Part shown: positions 41,511 through 53,440 of the stretch, one piece after another
Layout: every line of letters starts with the position of its first letter
Numbering within the stretch: the first letter of the stretch is position 1
DNA from: Strigamia acuminata
Taxonomy: Eukaryota > Arthropoda > Chilopoda > Geophilomorpha > Linotaeniidae
Direction: 5' to 3'
Length of the DNA stretch: 64,000 nt
Assembly: GCA_949358305.1 (NCBI GenBank)
Contig: OX442314.1
Coordinates: forward strand, 4,591,087 to 4,655,086
Position numbers and translations under genes: made by a program
Notes under the pieces: generated by a model
What the model was told of the DNA's origin: nothing
Database searches by the model: none
The model's input: only the letters and a program-made list of their open reading frames with translations

Positions 41511-44500
41511 ATGAAAAGAAATGATTGGAAGAAAGAAATTGAACGGGCCGTAAACAACGCTTCCGAGGATGACGATGAAGATCAAGTGGATTTGTTACAA
41601 ATCATTGTAAACAACGAAGAGGGAAATTGGGACGAACCCAATGAACCCGATGTCCAACCCGACGTAAGTAAAAAAAAAAAAAAAAAAATAGAAAAAATTC
41701 AAGTATCGATAATCAAAAATACGAAATAAGTTCGTGGACTGACCACAAACGAAAAAATAATTTAACTTTAAGTGACAAATTATCAAAATTAATCAAATAC
41801 CGAAAGAAAAATTAACTTCAAAACACGTGGTCGAAAAGCACATGGCCGACCATGACGCCATCTTGTGTTAGACGAAAGAATCTCTACAAAAATATGACAA
41901 ATTAATCAACGATCCTAATATATTTATTAATATTCTAATATTTAGGACGGATATCGCACTACGTGGGGGCAAATCGACCCGAAAAGAGTTTCCGCAGGCA
42001 GCTTATGGCGCGAAGTAATCCCCATACTGTTCCGACAAGCGCTCGAAGAAGCGGTCGACTTTGAACCATGGAAAATTCGCCTTTTATTGTCCCGTGCGAT
42101 CAGCCGCTACTGGTCCAGCCAGCAAACGTTGATCCACTACATGCCGCGCCAATATCAAGCAGCTTTACGGGCAGTTATCTCGAGAAATATGGACCCGCCA
42201 GCGCCAATCCCGAATCCACTAATCCGAGCCGCCTTTCCTGACGACCAGCGAGGATGGGACGTTTACGAACAATGGCGCGACGCCGAAACAGATGAAGAAA
42301 AACACCAGATCCATATGGCATATTACGAAGAAGTAAGGCGGACCGCACATGACGAGGTTTTCAATTATCTACAGCCGGACGGTTACTCGACCGAGGAAAT
42401 CAGGTTTTGGCTCCTTCAGATCCGCGAAGACCGGCCCGACCGCCCAGATTGGAGACCGAGACACGGTTTCATCACCTCGCAACGAGCAATGCATCAATTG
42501 CATTTTTTGGGCTTCTTTGGTCGCAAACGCCAGAAAGCCGAGAAACGTCTCTCCAACGAGCACGACGAAGCAGGCTGCTCAGCGAAGAAACAATGCCTGG
42601 ACAAGCCAAGCACTTCCAGCAGCGCGCAGAATAAGAAACCCGCGACAGAGAAACGCCTGGCCAAACCAAGCGCTCTCTCTCGCCTGGGAAAGACGGAGGC
42701 CCCACAAACATCGCGATTTCAATCCAGGGACGCCCCGTCAACCAGCCGAAGAAGAGAAAATGTGCGCGAACGCCCCGACCGTCGAGAGGATCAACGCAGA
42801 CGCGATAGGAACCAAGAAAATTGGGACGATTATCGTAGAAATTACTTCCGACGGCGGGAAGAAAACAAGGAATCCTGGAATAGACATCGAGAGGAGTTCC
42901 TACGCGAACGTGATGAGAAAGCCCGACGTGAACGAGAGAACCTCCGGTTACAGGACGAACGAAGAAGGAGAGGATCGGAGAGTCGCGCACGTTCATGGAA
43001 AGCGTATCGCGAAGAGGAATTACGACAGCGAGATAGGAGACGCTGTGAAGTCATCAAATCGATTTGGGACAGTCCCGAACCGATGAAGATTGACGACGAA
43101 GTGATTATCGACGAGGTCCCCGAGCAGAAGAAGATGTATACTCAGGCGGATCTCCTCGCGGTGGTTATGAAATACCAACAAATGCAGCCGAAACCAGTCT
43201 ACCGCCCGACCCCCTCGACCGCCTCGAGTCTAGAGACGGCGCCAAGTGCTTTCATCAAGCCGGAACTCTCACAGACGAGAAGCGTAACATCCAGCGTCAG
43301 CCTCCCAAGCGCCTTTCGCAAGAAAGTGATAATCGGCGCACCGACACTGAGTTCTGAAGAACAACTCAGACATCGAGAAGCTCGCTTTGGACCGACCAAA
43401 GTCGAACCTCTCCCAACTATCCCCGAAGCCTCAACTTCAACGAGAACTCCAATCGTTTGGGACAAGCCCGAACCGGAAAAATCAAGACGTCTGGTCAGAT
43501 CTGTGCCTCAGCCAACGACATCCACGGGACCCAATCCGATGTTGCCAGCCCCAGCAGTCATCCAAGCCTCGACTCCAATCAACCCTTCGGAGGTAACGTT
43601 GCAACAGTTTCTGGAGGTAACGACCGTGGAGCAAGCTAGAGCGCTTTTGTGCGAGATGGACTCCTACCAACAAAACGTGATCCAAAACGTCATCACGAAC
43701 CTTCAGCGGATCTCAATTGAATATACGCAGAACAAAAATCGGGATCATCCAAATTGGAATACGAGGATCGTGGTTGCCATTACCGACTTGATGTCGATTT
43801 TGCTGGCCGCCGCCACCTTCCGAAACGCACGTGTTGCTGTAGCAGCCTGGATCGTGGTGGCCCACGAGGGTTTCCAAGTTCCGCCGGCTCTCGTAGACAG
43901 CTGGACACGTCTGGTGCCCTCTGCGGCAGTAATTCGAGCCCAAATGGTGGCCCAGGACCCGGATCCAGAGGCCTCCTACCAGAACGTTCGAGCGATAATT
44001 CAACGCTCGCTCCCGTCACCTTCGGCGGCCACGCCAACCGCAGAGGCTCCGGTTCCCAGGGATCCGACGCCTCCTCCTCCGCCTCCGCCGAGGGAGAAGG
44101 GACCCTCCGAGCCACTGGCCGAACCAGTCCCGCTCAAGAAGAAGGAACCCAAGAAAAAGATGCTCCTCCCAAAGTCGAGCAAGAAGGTTCCAAAGACGAC
44201 AGAGCCTCAAATCGCCGCCAGACTCAGGATGTACTTCCCAGGGTTGTCCTTTACGAAGGACACGGAGGCAAAACTACTCCAGTCTCCAGATCGTGGCTAT
44301 TCTCTTTACGTCTGGATGAAGGACGCTATCGAAGCCGGAGCCGGAGGCGAGCGCTTCATCCAACATCAACGACTACTCCGAGCCCATCGCGCACCAACCA
44401 GCATCGCCGAGGCCCAAAGAATCCACCACACCAATCAAGGTATGTCGGCCTTCCTGCCACCAATTTGGGCCCACGAACGAACGGGAAATCCGCTGGAAGC

Positions 44501-44636
44501 GCCGGGACACCTACGTTTCTACTTGAATGAGAGCGAAGACCCCTCGGACTACTCTTCAAGACTGACCACATCTCCCAACCTGGACGAACCAAGTTCGGAA
44601 GATAAGCCGAGTTATGCCGATAACTTGAAGAAATAA
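41511..44636 (+). CDS. E2 third gene, two exons, 947 aa, unknown function
   Basis: Exon 1 (41511-41663) encodes 51 acidic residues and ends CCCGAC/GTAAGT at phase 0. The intron (41664-41945) ends ATATTTAG. Exon 2 (41946-44636) opens DGYRTTWGQIDPKRVSAG in frame with the long ORF, adding 47 residues before that ORF's first start-like codon. The protein has an Arg/Glu-rich middle (RRREENKESWNRHREEF...), a Pro-rich stretch with seven consecutive Pro, a Lys-rich patch and an acidic tail. No signal peptide, furin site or membrane segment is seen, so it is not a recognisable envelope protein. E1 has a matching first exon. RNA binding or host interaction is conceivable; I do not recognise a fold. Confidence 0.75.
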
Positions 44637-44835
44637 GTAATTAGAAATCGTGACGAGAAGACTGTCTTCTCCAAACTAGGAAATTATTATTATTTGTTTG
44701 CGTATCAATTATTTAAGAATGTAAAATATTTTATGCACCATTCATCATCATTTAAATAAAAAGATTATTTTATGATTAGATATTGTTCCTCCTTTTATTT
44801 AAGGGACCCCGATGATTTATTCTCGGGGAGGGACG
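44637..44835 (+). other. E2 3' untranslated region and polypurine tract
   Basis: Non-coding, AT-rich, ending in GGGGAGGGA (44826-44833) next to the LTR, the expected plus-strand primer. Confidence 0.75.
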
Positions 44836-45466
44836 TGTGGTGATTCGGCATCACCTGAAGAAGTAATTAGCGGTGATTATTGTGTTACTAATACTCGCCA
44901 CTAGAGCGCGCTAGAAATACCGACTAGACTGACTAGTCTCGTGTTTCTGCGAACCTGCATAATCGGAAGGATTTGCATATGACGTCATTTCCGGTTAGTA
45001 TATAACGCCGATACTTGACCGGAAACGACACTACAGTTACCACATTTCAGCAAGAGCACCATTTACCTCACCTTTCAGGCCGTTTCACGGATTGATCGAG
45101 GACCGGTGCCCGCTGACCATCTCAACTGTACAACAGCCACATTTATTTAGCGTAGCCAATCTACGCTAGAATAAATATTCGAACGATATTCGTTTAATTC
45201 GCACGAGAAAGCGAATTCTCGCGTGTTCATAATAACACGTGGAAATACCCTAGACAACAAACATAGACCACGCGTAGGACTAAACAATTGGATCCGCCAT
45301 TGTTTAGCGGCAACTCGTATTCGCAGCCGAATCCGAGGACCAACACAGGAAACATCTTGACTTATATTTGTATTAGTAAGCGTGTTTTAATAAAGCAGTA
45401 TTTGAAATATATTGTATTCCCGAGTGTATTATTTATTATCTTTAACCACAAAGTCGAATCACGACA
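44836..45466 (+). repeat. E2 3' LTR, 631 bp
   Basis: Matches the 5' LTR except for one G/A difference near its end. Followed by the target duplication AGAT. Confidence 0.93.
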
Positions 45467-45473
45467 AGATTAC

Positions 45474-45627
45474 TGTGTGATATGTTATGTATTTATCACG
45501 CCAGATGGCGTTACTGTATTATAGTTTAAATGTACTATTAAAAGAAGGCACTAGTTGTTGTTTTTGAACTGTCATGGCACCTTCACTCATTTTATCAGCC
45601 TCCACAATTTAGACAACTAATAACACA
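45474..45627 (+). repeat. E3 5' LTR, 154 bp
   Basis: Direct repeat of 50066-50219. The leader from 45628 to 45984 is non-coding and starts with the primer site. Confidence 0.93.
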
Positions 45628-45984
45628 TGGTGGCAGCGGTAAACACACTGGAAATTGGTTGGAAAGATCAACTGGGTGGAGTTACGTCAATAAAGACGGT
45701 AGGCAATTGAAAAATTGGATATTTGGGACCGAAAACGACGTGCGATCGTGAGCAACAGAGGCGACGTTGATGCGCGAGCTCAAGCACACCGATTTTACGC
45801 CGAGTATTCTTCGAGATTCAACAATATTCGACTATTTTCGACAATTTTCGATTATTTTCATCTGTTGGACCCGGCAAATGTGCCTTTTGATTGAAGAAGA
45901 CAAGGAATTGTAGCTTTACTCATCATTGAGCCCATACAGGAGGACCAAGAGGAGGAGAAGGAAGAGAAAAACATTCCACCAGTC

Positions 45985-46848
45985 ATGGCAAAAGTGGAGC
46001 ACAGCATTTGCAAACCACCGGATGAATTTGATTTCAAGAATGCAGCAGATTGGCCAAGATGGATTGCCAGATTTGAGTTATTTCGCTCCATGATGGATTT
46101 GGACACCCAGCCAGGCAAAAAGCAAGTGGCTTCACTCCTTTACCACATGGGAGATACAGCAAATGACATTTATGCTTCATTCAAATTGGCGGATCCGGAC
46201 AAGCACGATTATGCAAAAGTGAAAGCAGCTTTTGAGGCGAAATTTGTTACGACAACAAACGTGATTTATGAGCGAGCCATGTTCTACAACCGCCAGCAAA
46301 AGGACGGTGAAACAATGGACGAGTACATCACGGCATTGCATACGGCGGCCAAACACTGCAATTTTGATGCATTGTATGACGAGTTTATCCGCGATAAGAT
46401 TGTGAATGGCATTCGGGACAAGGCGATGGCAAAGAAGCTTCAACTTCAAAGCAACTTGACATTGGCGAAGGCTATCGAGATGACGAAACAATCCGAGCAA
46501 GTCAATTCGCAGTCGAAAACATTGCTGGAAGCGACATCGACCAATAAGTCTGTGGATCGAGTTGACTCCAAGAAGGTTCAACGATCCAACTTCTGGAAAA
46601 AGAAGACTGAACGGCCAGATGACAGCGGAAAATCGAGCAAATCGGACGGCGGTCCCAAGACACAGCCGAGGAATGCATCGAAAAACTCAAGTAGTTGTGG
46701 CAGATGTGGCAGCGGATTCCATCCAATGAAGGATTGCCCAGCAGCAAAGTTGACATGCCACAAATGCAATCGCAAAGGGCATTATGCGAGAGTATGCCAA
46801 GGCGCAGCAGTTCAAGGGGTCGGCGAAGCAACGGACTCTTACATTTAA
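45985..46848 (+). CDS. gag: E3 Gag, 287 aa
   Basis: A compact capsid region (FDFKNAADWPRWIARFELF near residue 13) of the widespread retrotransposon gag fold is followed by a basic linker and two CCHC knuckles (CGRCGSGFHPMKDC, CHKCNRKGHYARVC). It ends at TAA 46846-46848. Pol continues in exactly the same frame, so this stop may be a lesion in a Gag-Pol fusion frame and not the natural Gag terminus. Confidence 0.9.
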   Translation: MAKVEHSICKPPDEFDFKNAADWPRWIARFELFRSMMDLDTQPGKKQVASLLYHMGDTANDIYASFKLADPDKHDYAKVKAAFEAKFVTTTNVIYERAMFYNRQQKDGETMDEYITALHTAAKHCNFDALYDEFIRDKIVNGIRDKAMAKKLQLQSNLTLAKAIEMTKQSEQVNSQSKTLLEATSTNKSVDRVDSKKVQRSNFWKKKTERPDDSGKSSKSDGGPKTQPRNASKNSSSCGRCGSGFHPMKDCPAAKLTCHKCNRKGHYARVCQGAAVQGVGEATDSYI

Positions 46849-49800
46849 TCAGTCAACGGAGTAGCCAGTCGACAGGGGAGATGGCATGTGTCGGTTGAGA
46901 TCAGGAACGCAAGAATTACATTCAAGGCAGATTCCGGCGCCGAAACAACATGTATTCCCGAAGAAGTCTACAAGGACTATTTTTCCGATAGAAAATTACG
47001 GAAACCCGAGCTGAACTTGCATAATGCAACCAAAGGAAAAATGGAAACATTAGGAATGTTATAGGAGAAAATCGAGTACCGAGGACGGTCGAAATTAACA
47101 GCAATCTACGTTGTTCGAGGTTTAATGCAGCCATTACTGGATGGCGACACCTGCGAAGAGTTGAACATCATCAGACGTTGCGGGGTTGATGCGGTAAAAA
47201 CGGAGAAGACACCAAAGATGTCATTCGATCCGAAGACGGCTTACCCGAAGCTATTCAGCGGGTTGGGACGCGTCGAAATACCGTACAAAATTTGACTGAA
47301 ACCTGATGCAAGTCCATATGCGTTAATGACACCTCGAAGAGTTCCGATTCCTCTGCTAAACGAGATAAAAGCAAACCTCGACAAGATGGTATTATTGGGA
47401 GTTATCGAACGGGTAGAAGAACCAACAGATTGGTGTTCTGGGCTGGTTTTGGCACCGAAGCCCGACGGATCAATTCGTATGTGCGTGGATTATGTGAGGC
47501 TTAATCGCTACGTGATGCGAGAAACACATCCGATGCCCGTTACTGAGAACGTGTTGGGTCAACTAGGGAAAGCAAAGTATTTTTCAAAGCTCGACGCCAA
47601 TCATGGCTTTTGGCAGTGTCAGTTGGATGCCGAATCACGGCTGTTGACAACATTCATCACTCCATTTGGCCGATACATGTTCAAGAGGCTTCCTTTCGGC
47701 ATAAATGCAGCGCCTGAATTCTTTCAGAAGAGGATGAGTGAAATTCTCGAAGGATTGGAAGGCAAGCAAGTCAACGTTGATGACATATTGGTTTATGGCG
47801 ACACCATCGAGGAACATGATAGACGTTTACGTGTGGTTCTCCAACGCTTGCTAGAAGCGGGAATAACGTTGAACGTAGCGAAATGCGAGTTCGGGAAAAC
47901 CAAGATAAAATTCCTGGGACACATCATCGATCAAGCCGGAGTTCATGTCGATGATGACCGGATAGTAGCCATTAGAAAAATGGGCAAACCCGAAAATGTG
48001 TCGGAATTAAGAAGTCTACTTGGTTCAGTCAATTACCTAGGTAGATTCATCCCGAATTTGGCAACAAAAGCACACCCGTTAAATGAACTATTGGGCGGCA
48101 AGAATGAATTCCGATGGGGGACGCAGCAAGAAGCGGCGTTTGACGCCATTAAAGAGGAATTATCAAAGGCCCCAACATTAGCGTGGTTCGATCCTACGAG
48201 AGAGACAGTGATCACAGCGGATGCGTCTTCGTACGGAGTCGGTGCAGTGCTTAAACAAAAGCAAGAAGACGGCAAATTCAGGCCGATTGCCTACGCGAGT
48301 AAGACCTTAACGAAATGTCAGAAGAATTGGGCACAGATAGAAAAAGAGGGATATGCTCTCGTATGGGCATGTGAGAGGTTCAAGAACTTCATCATTGGGA
48401 TTCCCGTCTGTCTGGAAACTGACCACAAGCCGTTGGTACCCATCTTAATGACGAAGGAACTCGACGAGATCACTCCAAAATTGCAACGGATGCGACTTCG
48501 ACTACAGCGGTACTGCTACACTGTCAAGCACATTCCAGGCAAAGAGTTAGGCGCGGCTGATGTTTTGTCAAGGCGTCCATTGCCAGACACTGAAGAAGAT
48601 GGCGACATTGAGCAACGACTCAAGGGTTGCGTGACAGCTTATGTGCAGCTGATTACCAAGCATCTTCAAGCAACTGACCAACGCTTGGGTGAAATCATTG
48701 ATGTCCAGAACAGGGATCCGATTTGCATCAAGCTTTGGCAGTTCAGTCAACATGGATGGCCAGCCAAAGATTGGTTACCACAAGGGTTAGGAGACTTTTG
48801 GCAATACCAAGATGAGATAACCATAGAAGAAGGACTACTCATGAAAGGGTCAAGGATTGTGATCCCAGCGGAATTACGAGAATTCATACTGGACAAGATC
48901 CACACGGGACACTTAGGAATCACGAAATGTCGAGCCAGGGCAAGGTCTGCGGTTTGGTGGCCAGGGATTTCGAGGGACGTTGAAAAACGCATTTCCACAT
49001 GCACAGAGTGTATCAAGGAATCCTCAAATCCTCACGAACCACTCATGCCAGCGGAATTCCCGAAACGGCCATGGCAAAAAGTTGGCATGGATCTTTTCTA
49101 TTTGGATCGTCAGTGGTATTTGCTCGTTGAAGATTACTACTCGCGATATCCAGAAGTCAAGACGCTGACATCGCTCAAGGAAAGCGAAGTGATTTTATTC
49201 CTAAAATCGATATTTTCGCGACATGGGACACCAGAAGAAGTGGTCAGCGATAATGGAACGCAATTTGGAACTCTATTGAAATCAGAGTTTTCCATATTTG
49301 CGGCGGACTGGAAATTTATCCACACGACATCGAGTCCGAAATATCCTCAGACCAATGGGTTCGCAGAGGCCGGGGTCAAAGTCATCAAACGGATTTTGAA
49401 GAAATCTAGCGATGCTTTTAAAGCACTTCAAAGTTATCGTGCGACTCCACTGGCAAACGGATTCTCACCCGCGGAGCTGCTGATGGGGCGGAAAATAAGG
49501 ACCGAAGTTCCGACCACCGCAACCCAATTGATGCCTAAGACTCCAGATGCGAAACTTCTTCAGGGGAAGGAGGAGAAGAGAATAGCAGATCAAAAGAGGA
49601 ATTTCGATAAGCGACATCGAGCGAAGGATTTACCAGACCTGCAACCAGGCGAGAAGGTTTGGATCATCGATTTGAGGCGATCGGGCGTCATCGAGAAGAA
49701 GGCGGGACGACCGCGCTCATACATTGTTAACCCCGATAAGCGAACGGTGCAACGCAATCGATTCCACCTCATCCCACTGAAGGACGATTCGGACAAGCCG

Positions 49801-50004
49801 GACGACATCGATCCAGGGGACAGCCAAGCAAATGAGTCCAGTGAGGTCGAGGAACCACCAATTGAACAACAGGCACCAGAGACGGCCGAGATTCCGGTTC
49901 CAGTTCGACAATCACCAGAGACGATGCGAACATCTCCAAGACCAATGGTTACGAGGAGCGGAAGAGCGGTCAACAAGCCAAGTCGGCTCATTGAAGAATG
50001 CTAA
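46849..50004 (+). pseudogene. pol: E3 pol: protease, reverse transcriptase, RNase H, integrase, with stops
   Basis: In frame with gag. The protease active site reads ADSGAETTCIPEE. Further stops at 47062-47064 (TAG) and 47293-47295 (TGA) break the protease-to-RT linker; from 47326 an open frame of 892 codons follows. The RT box reads VNVDDILVYG, without the Tyr usual before DD in many gypsy enzymes. RNase H (ITADASSYGVGAVL) and integrase (HTGHLG, CTECIKESS as a non-canonical zinc pair; D, D, E in GMDLFYLD, SDNGTQFG, NGFAEAGVK) follow, with a tail rich in Glu and Pro. Confidence 0.9.
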
Positions 50005-50065
50005 GAAGACTTTTCATTTTATTCGTTTGTTTCGTTCCAATTATTACTTTGTAACTGGGAGGGGA

Positions 50066-50219
50066 TGTGTGATATGTTATGTATTTATCACGCCAGATGG
50101 CGTTACTGTATTATAGTTTAAGTGTACTATTAAAAGAGGGGACTAGTTGTTGTTTTTAAACTGTCATGGCACCTTCACTCATTTTATCAGCCTCCACAAT
50201 TTAGACAACTAATAACACA
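50066..50219 (+). repeat. E3 3' LTR, 154 bp
   Basis: Direct repeat of 45474-45627, followed by ATTAC and host DNA. Confidence 0.93.
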
Positions 50220-51016
50220 ATTACATTTTTACAATAACTTACCTACGCACCTACCATTATAACAGCACATGATCGATCTAGGTGCATTGGTGGCTGAACA
50301 CGGTAATATATGGTAAGGGGATTTTACTTTGCATGCTAATGGAGAAGGTAGTAATGGCTTGTAATTTGCATGTAGACTTGCAAGATAAATTTGTGGGTAA
50401 GTAACTTGTCACTTTAGTCAATAATTGGTGCAGAAACATTTGGATTGATCTTATGCAGTTCTAGATTGGACAAATTGGCCACCCAGTTTGAGGCAAAACC
50501 AATTATAAATGTTTAAAAGATAAATGTGCAAAGAAAGTATTGACATTCCCAATGCTAATCCGACAATGCTGCCGACATCGCATAACAAGCGAGATATTGG
50601 ATAATTTAGATCGTCTATTATAGTCTCCTCAAAACTGTTAGCTGGCCGAAGCTTTATAAATGTGTACATATTATTTTTGAATTTACTTTCATGCTCGATA
50701 GTTTGGTAATAAGTAATTTTGCAGGGTTGTTTACAGTTGAAAAGTTTTTTGATTGGAATTGTAATTGCGAAAATACTGGGAATGGGCACTAGTAATGTCT
50801 TCCAACTTGTTGCAAGGTGGCAAACTTGGTGATGACATGTACGGCAATCTGAAACAAGCATAGTTAAATTAAACTGAATTCACAAAAACTAAGTGCCTGC
50901 AAAAAGTTGAGTTTTCGGTGTTAGTTTGGTTTTGCGGTGTCACTACCTTAAATGGAGCGGTTGATGACTTGCTACTTGCAAGTTAACGTAATGGTTGGTA
51001 CAAACTTCCGTATACG

Positions 51017-51268
51017 CTTGGCCAGCAGAATCTGTATTTTTAACTCCAGCTACCAGATGGCGCAAAAACTCGTTGTTTTTTTGACGTCACAGGATCCAAC
51101 CCACTGGATCCAAACTTTTGCCAGACACAATGGAGGAGTAGAATTTGTTTTTCGTGAGTCACAAAAAATCAACGAGTTTTTGCGCCATCTGGTGGTTAGA
51201 GTTGAAAATACAAATTCTGCTGGCCAAGCTTGAGCAGGTAAGGGACGTTTTTCATGTCCAAGACTGTA
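51017..51268. mobile_element. Inverted-repeat MITE in copy B intron
   Basis: GCTTGGCCAGCAGAATCTGTA (from 51016) is mirrored at 51208-51228, with further arm similarity around GCGCAAAAACTCGTTG. The right end runs on to GTCCAAGACTGTA near 51268; the matching left end is degraded. Confidence 0.7.
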
Positions 51269-51457
51269 CATCAATAGCCATTTTTTTTGCTAACCAATCT
51301 CACAATATTTGAATTGTTTGATGTTGTGAGCTGTGATTGGCTACTGGAAAATTCGCACAGAATAATAGAAAATATTTCTATTTTCAAAATCTAAAGAAAA
51401 ACCGCATCATCACAGGAAGTGACGTTATTCTGAGCTCGGAATCTGCAGCGTACACGC

Positions 51458-52026
51458 TGTGACCGCTTGGCCACTCACGGTGGCCTGCGTCACTACCACG
51501 CACCACCTTGCGGCCCCAAGGTCGTCGTCTCTTGTGAGTGGACTGACCCAATACGGGGAGGAGGGAGCTAAGTGGTGTGGTGAGGGAGAGATGTGAGAGA
51601 GAGGAGCAGGACCACCGATGGGACAAGACGTGTCCGAGGCCTGGCGTCCGCAAGGGCAACCCTGCCCTGTGCGCTCGATGATCTCCTCACCATTCACCAC
51701 GTCAAAGCTCAGTAGTATGTCGTTCTCCATACTGCAGCCTCCATGAGTGCCTGCGTGGGTTGTACAGGTGAGTACGACATGAATGTTATATTGAATCGAC
51801 AACGTCATCCATGGGGCTCACGCCCTGTGTGTTACGGGTTGGTTGCCGGTGCAGTATGCCTAACTGGCACCCCTGCAACGGGTGACGGGATTCTCAAACC
51901 CCTAGACAACAGTATTAAGGGCCAACAACCAGCAATATGGAGTCTCTTGTCATTTCACGTGAGTATCCGTCCCACACCAGAATAAGTAGTCGCCGGGTTT
52001 CCTTGGCAACGACCATACCAGCCACA
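51458..52026 (-). repeat. Solo LTR-like repeat, 569 bp
   Basis: Termini TGTGACCG and CAGCCACA (TG...CA), with a 4-bp target duplication ACGC (51454-51457, 52027-52030). Copy A has the uninterrupted target at the same place, so insertion followed the gene duplication. Same family as 54051-54590. Confidence 0.8.
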
Positions 52027-52587
52027 ACGCAAGTGTGAACCAGGCTTTAGAGGTGGTATTTTGTAACAGCATTGATGGAAGGAAGGAATGACTACTAGAT
52101 TACACTCAAATGTTAAATATTATCAGCATTTGATAGAAGAACCACAACAATACCTGCAATTGATCCTGTGAAATAAATTGTTCTGCGTGCAGGCAGTTTG
52201 ACACATGAAATAAGCAGTTTTGTTTTGCTCACATGGGTTGAGTTTTGTATTTCTTCGAATGGTCTGTTTAATAACATAATCATGGTTTAATTTTTTAATT
52301 TTGTTCGTTTCAAATGCAATGCATCCTGTGTGGTCAGCAATGTCCGGACAAGCTTGGTGGGGCATTACTAGACAAACGTCTTATTATTCTGACTATTAGT
52401 CCGCACATGACCAGAAAAATGTGGAAACTTTTTTTGACTGTTTTATTTCTATCTAGTCAAGTTATGTGACATTTGTCAAGACTAGAGAGTTACGCTGACC
52501 TAACTTGTCATTTTCCTAACCGGACAAAAATTCTAGGGGCTGTCTTGTAACTATATAGAGTACTGTACACAGAGGACGTACACTGTA

Positions 52588-52765
52588 CAGTCGTGGACAA
52601 AAAACTTCTCTTCAGTTCAGCTGTTTAAAGTGTATCTATCATTATTTGTTTATCTTTTAACACAGATGTTAGGGCAAGTCGAGAGATCGGATCAAGATTG
52701 ATGTCATTGAATCTCAATGTATTTTTATGCCACCTGGTAGATAAACTGAAGGGAAGTTTTTTTGT
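52588..52765. mobile_element. Small MITE, copy B counterpart of 24684-24865
   Basis: Left end CAGTCGTGGACAAAAAACTT follows TA; the right end is degraded. It is at the orthologous intron position. Confidence 0.7.
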
Positions 52766-52890
52766 TCACAACTTTGAATGCACCCGAATGTTACCTTAGA
52801 TATACGAAGAGCAAATACAGTCAAAGAGCCATAGGACATAAACATGGGTGCTAAAATATTGACTTCATCTTCTGGGTTATTCAGAAAAAA

Positions 52891-53440
52891 CTGAAAATGT
52901 TTGTAATTGGATTTAGAAAGATTTTGGTTAAATTATTATACTAGTACAATCAGTTTGAAAGCTTAAGCTAGATGTACAGTACAAGATAACATCACTCATC
53001 GATTCTTGCCTAATTGGAAGTGCCGAAACAGTCGACGAATGATATTGTCTTACCTACTTGTAATACCGCTTTTGCACCAAAAAACTTTTGGCTAGTCTAA
53101 CAATTAGATTTACCTTAAGTCCTTTAATGGAATGCGGGTGTTCTAATTATAAAATTCAGATTTTCCCGTATATTAATTGAGATCCGCACACATTTTTCTT
53201 TACTTGATATTAACTATTTTATCTAAAATAAGTTTATTTTGATATTACCCATAGATGTTGTTCACATACTTCTGGGGGAAAAAGTTTTATGAGAGCAATT
53301 GTAACATCTGCTGTTACATGGTTCGTTTTTTCTATAAAAAAAAAAATAATTTTATTCATGGTATATACCTTAAACTATACTGTATTGGAGCCCAGATTAC
53401 TATGGAATATATTTCATTAGTGATCTGGGCTCCAAGACAG
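52891..53440. other. Copy B intron
   Basis: Aligns in part with copy A intron 25077-25290. A donor-like AAGTAG/GTAAGA near 53050 is conserved, but the stretch before it differs by one base between copies, so I do not call an exon. Confidence 0.4.

Larger units (their letters stand above)
33677..45466 (+). mobile_element. E2: complete Ty3/gypsy LTR retrotransposon with a third spliced gene
   Basis: 11,790 bp with 631-bp LTRs (33677-34307, 44836-45466) that differ at one position by eye, and a 4-bp target duplication AGAT (33673-33676, 45467-45470). The order is LTR, tRNA-Pro-type primer site, gag, pol in the -1 frame, a short exon plus intron plus long third ORF, purine tract, LTR. All three coding regions are intact, so this copy may be recent and able to move. 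Confidence 0.95.
45474..50219 (+). mobile_element. E3: Ty3/gypsy LTR retrotransposon, 4.7 kb, inactivated
   Basis: 154-bp LTRs (45474-45627, 50066-50219) start TGTGTGATATG and end AATAACACA and differ at a handful of positions. A 5-bp target duplication ATTAC (45469-45473, 50220-50224) flanks it. The primer site TGGTGGCAGCGGT follows the 5' LTR (tRNA not assigned) and a GGGAGGGGA tract precedes the 3' LTR. Gag and pol share one frame broken by three stops. Its left target duplication overlaps E2's right one. Confidence 0.95.

Noticed and set aside
42349-44530. Plus-strand ORFs of 245 and 258 aa in other frames of the E2 third gene
   Set aside because: They lie wholly within the longer spliced frame, in GC-richer codon-biased sequence, and have no motifs.
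42087-44636. E2 third ORF as an envelope gene
   Set aside because: There is no signal peptide, cleavage site or membrane segment; the protein is Arg/Pro/Lys-rich.
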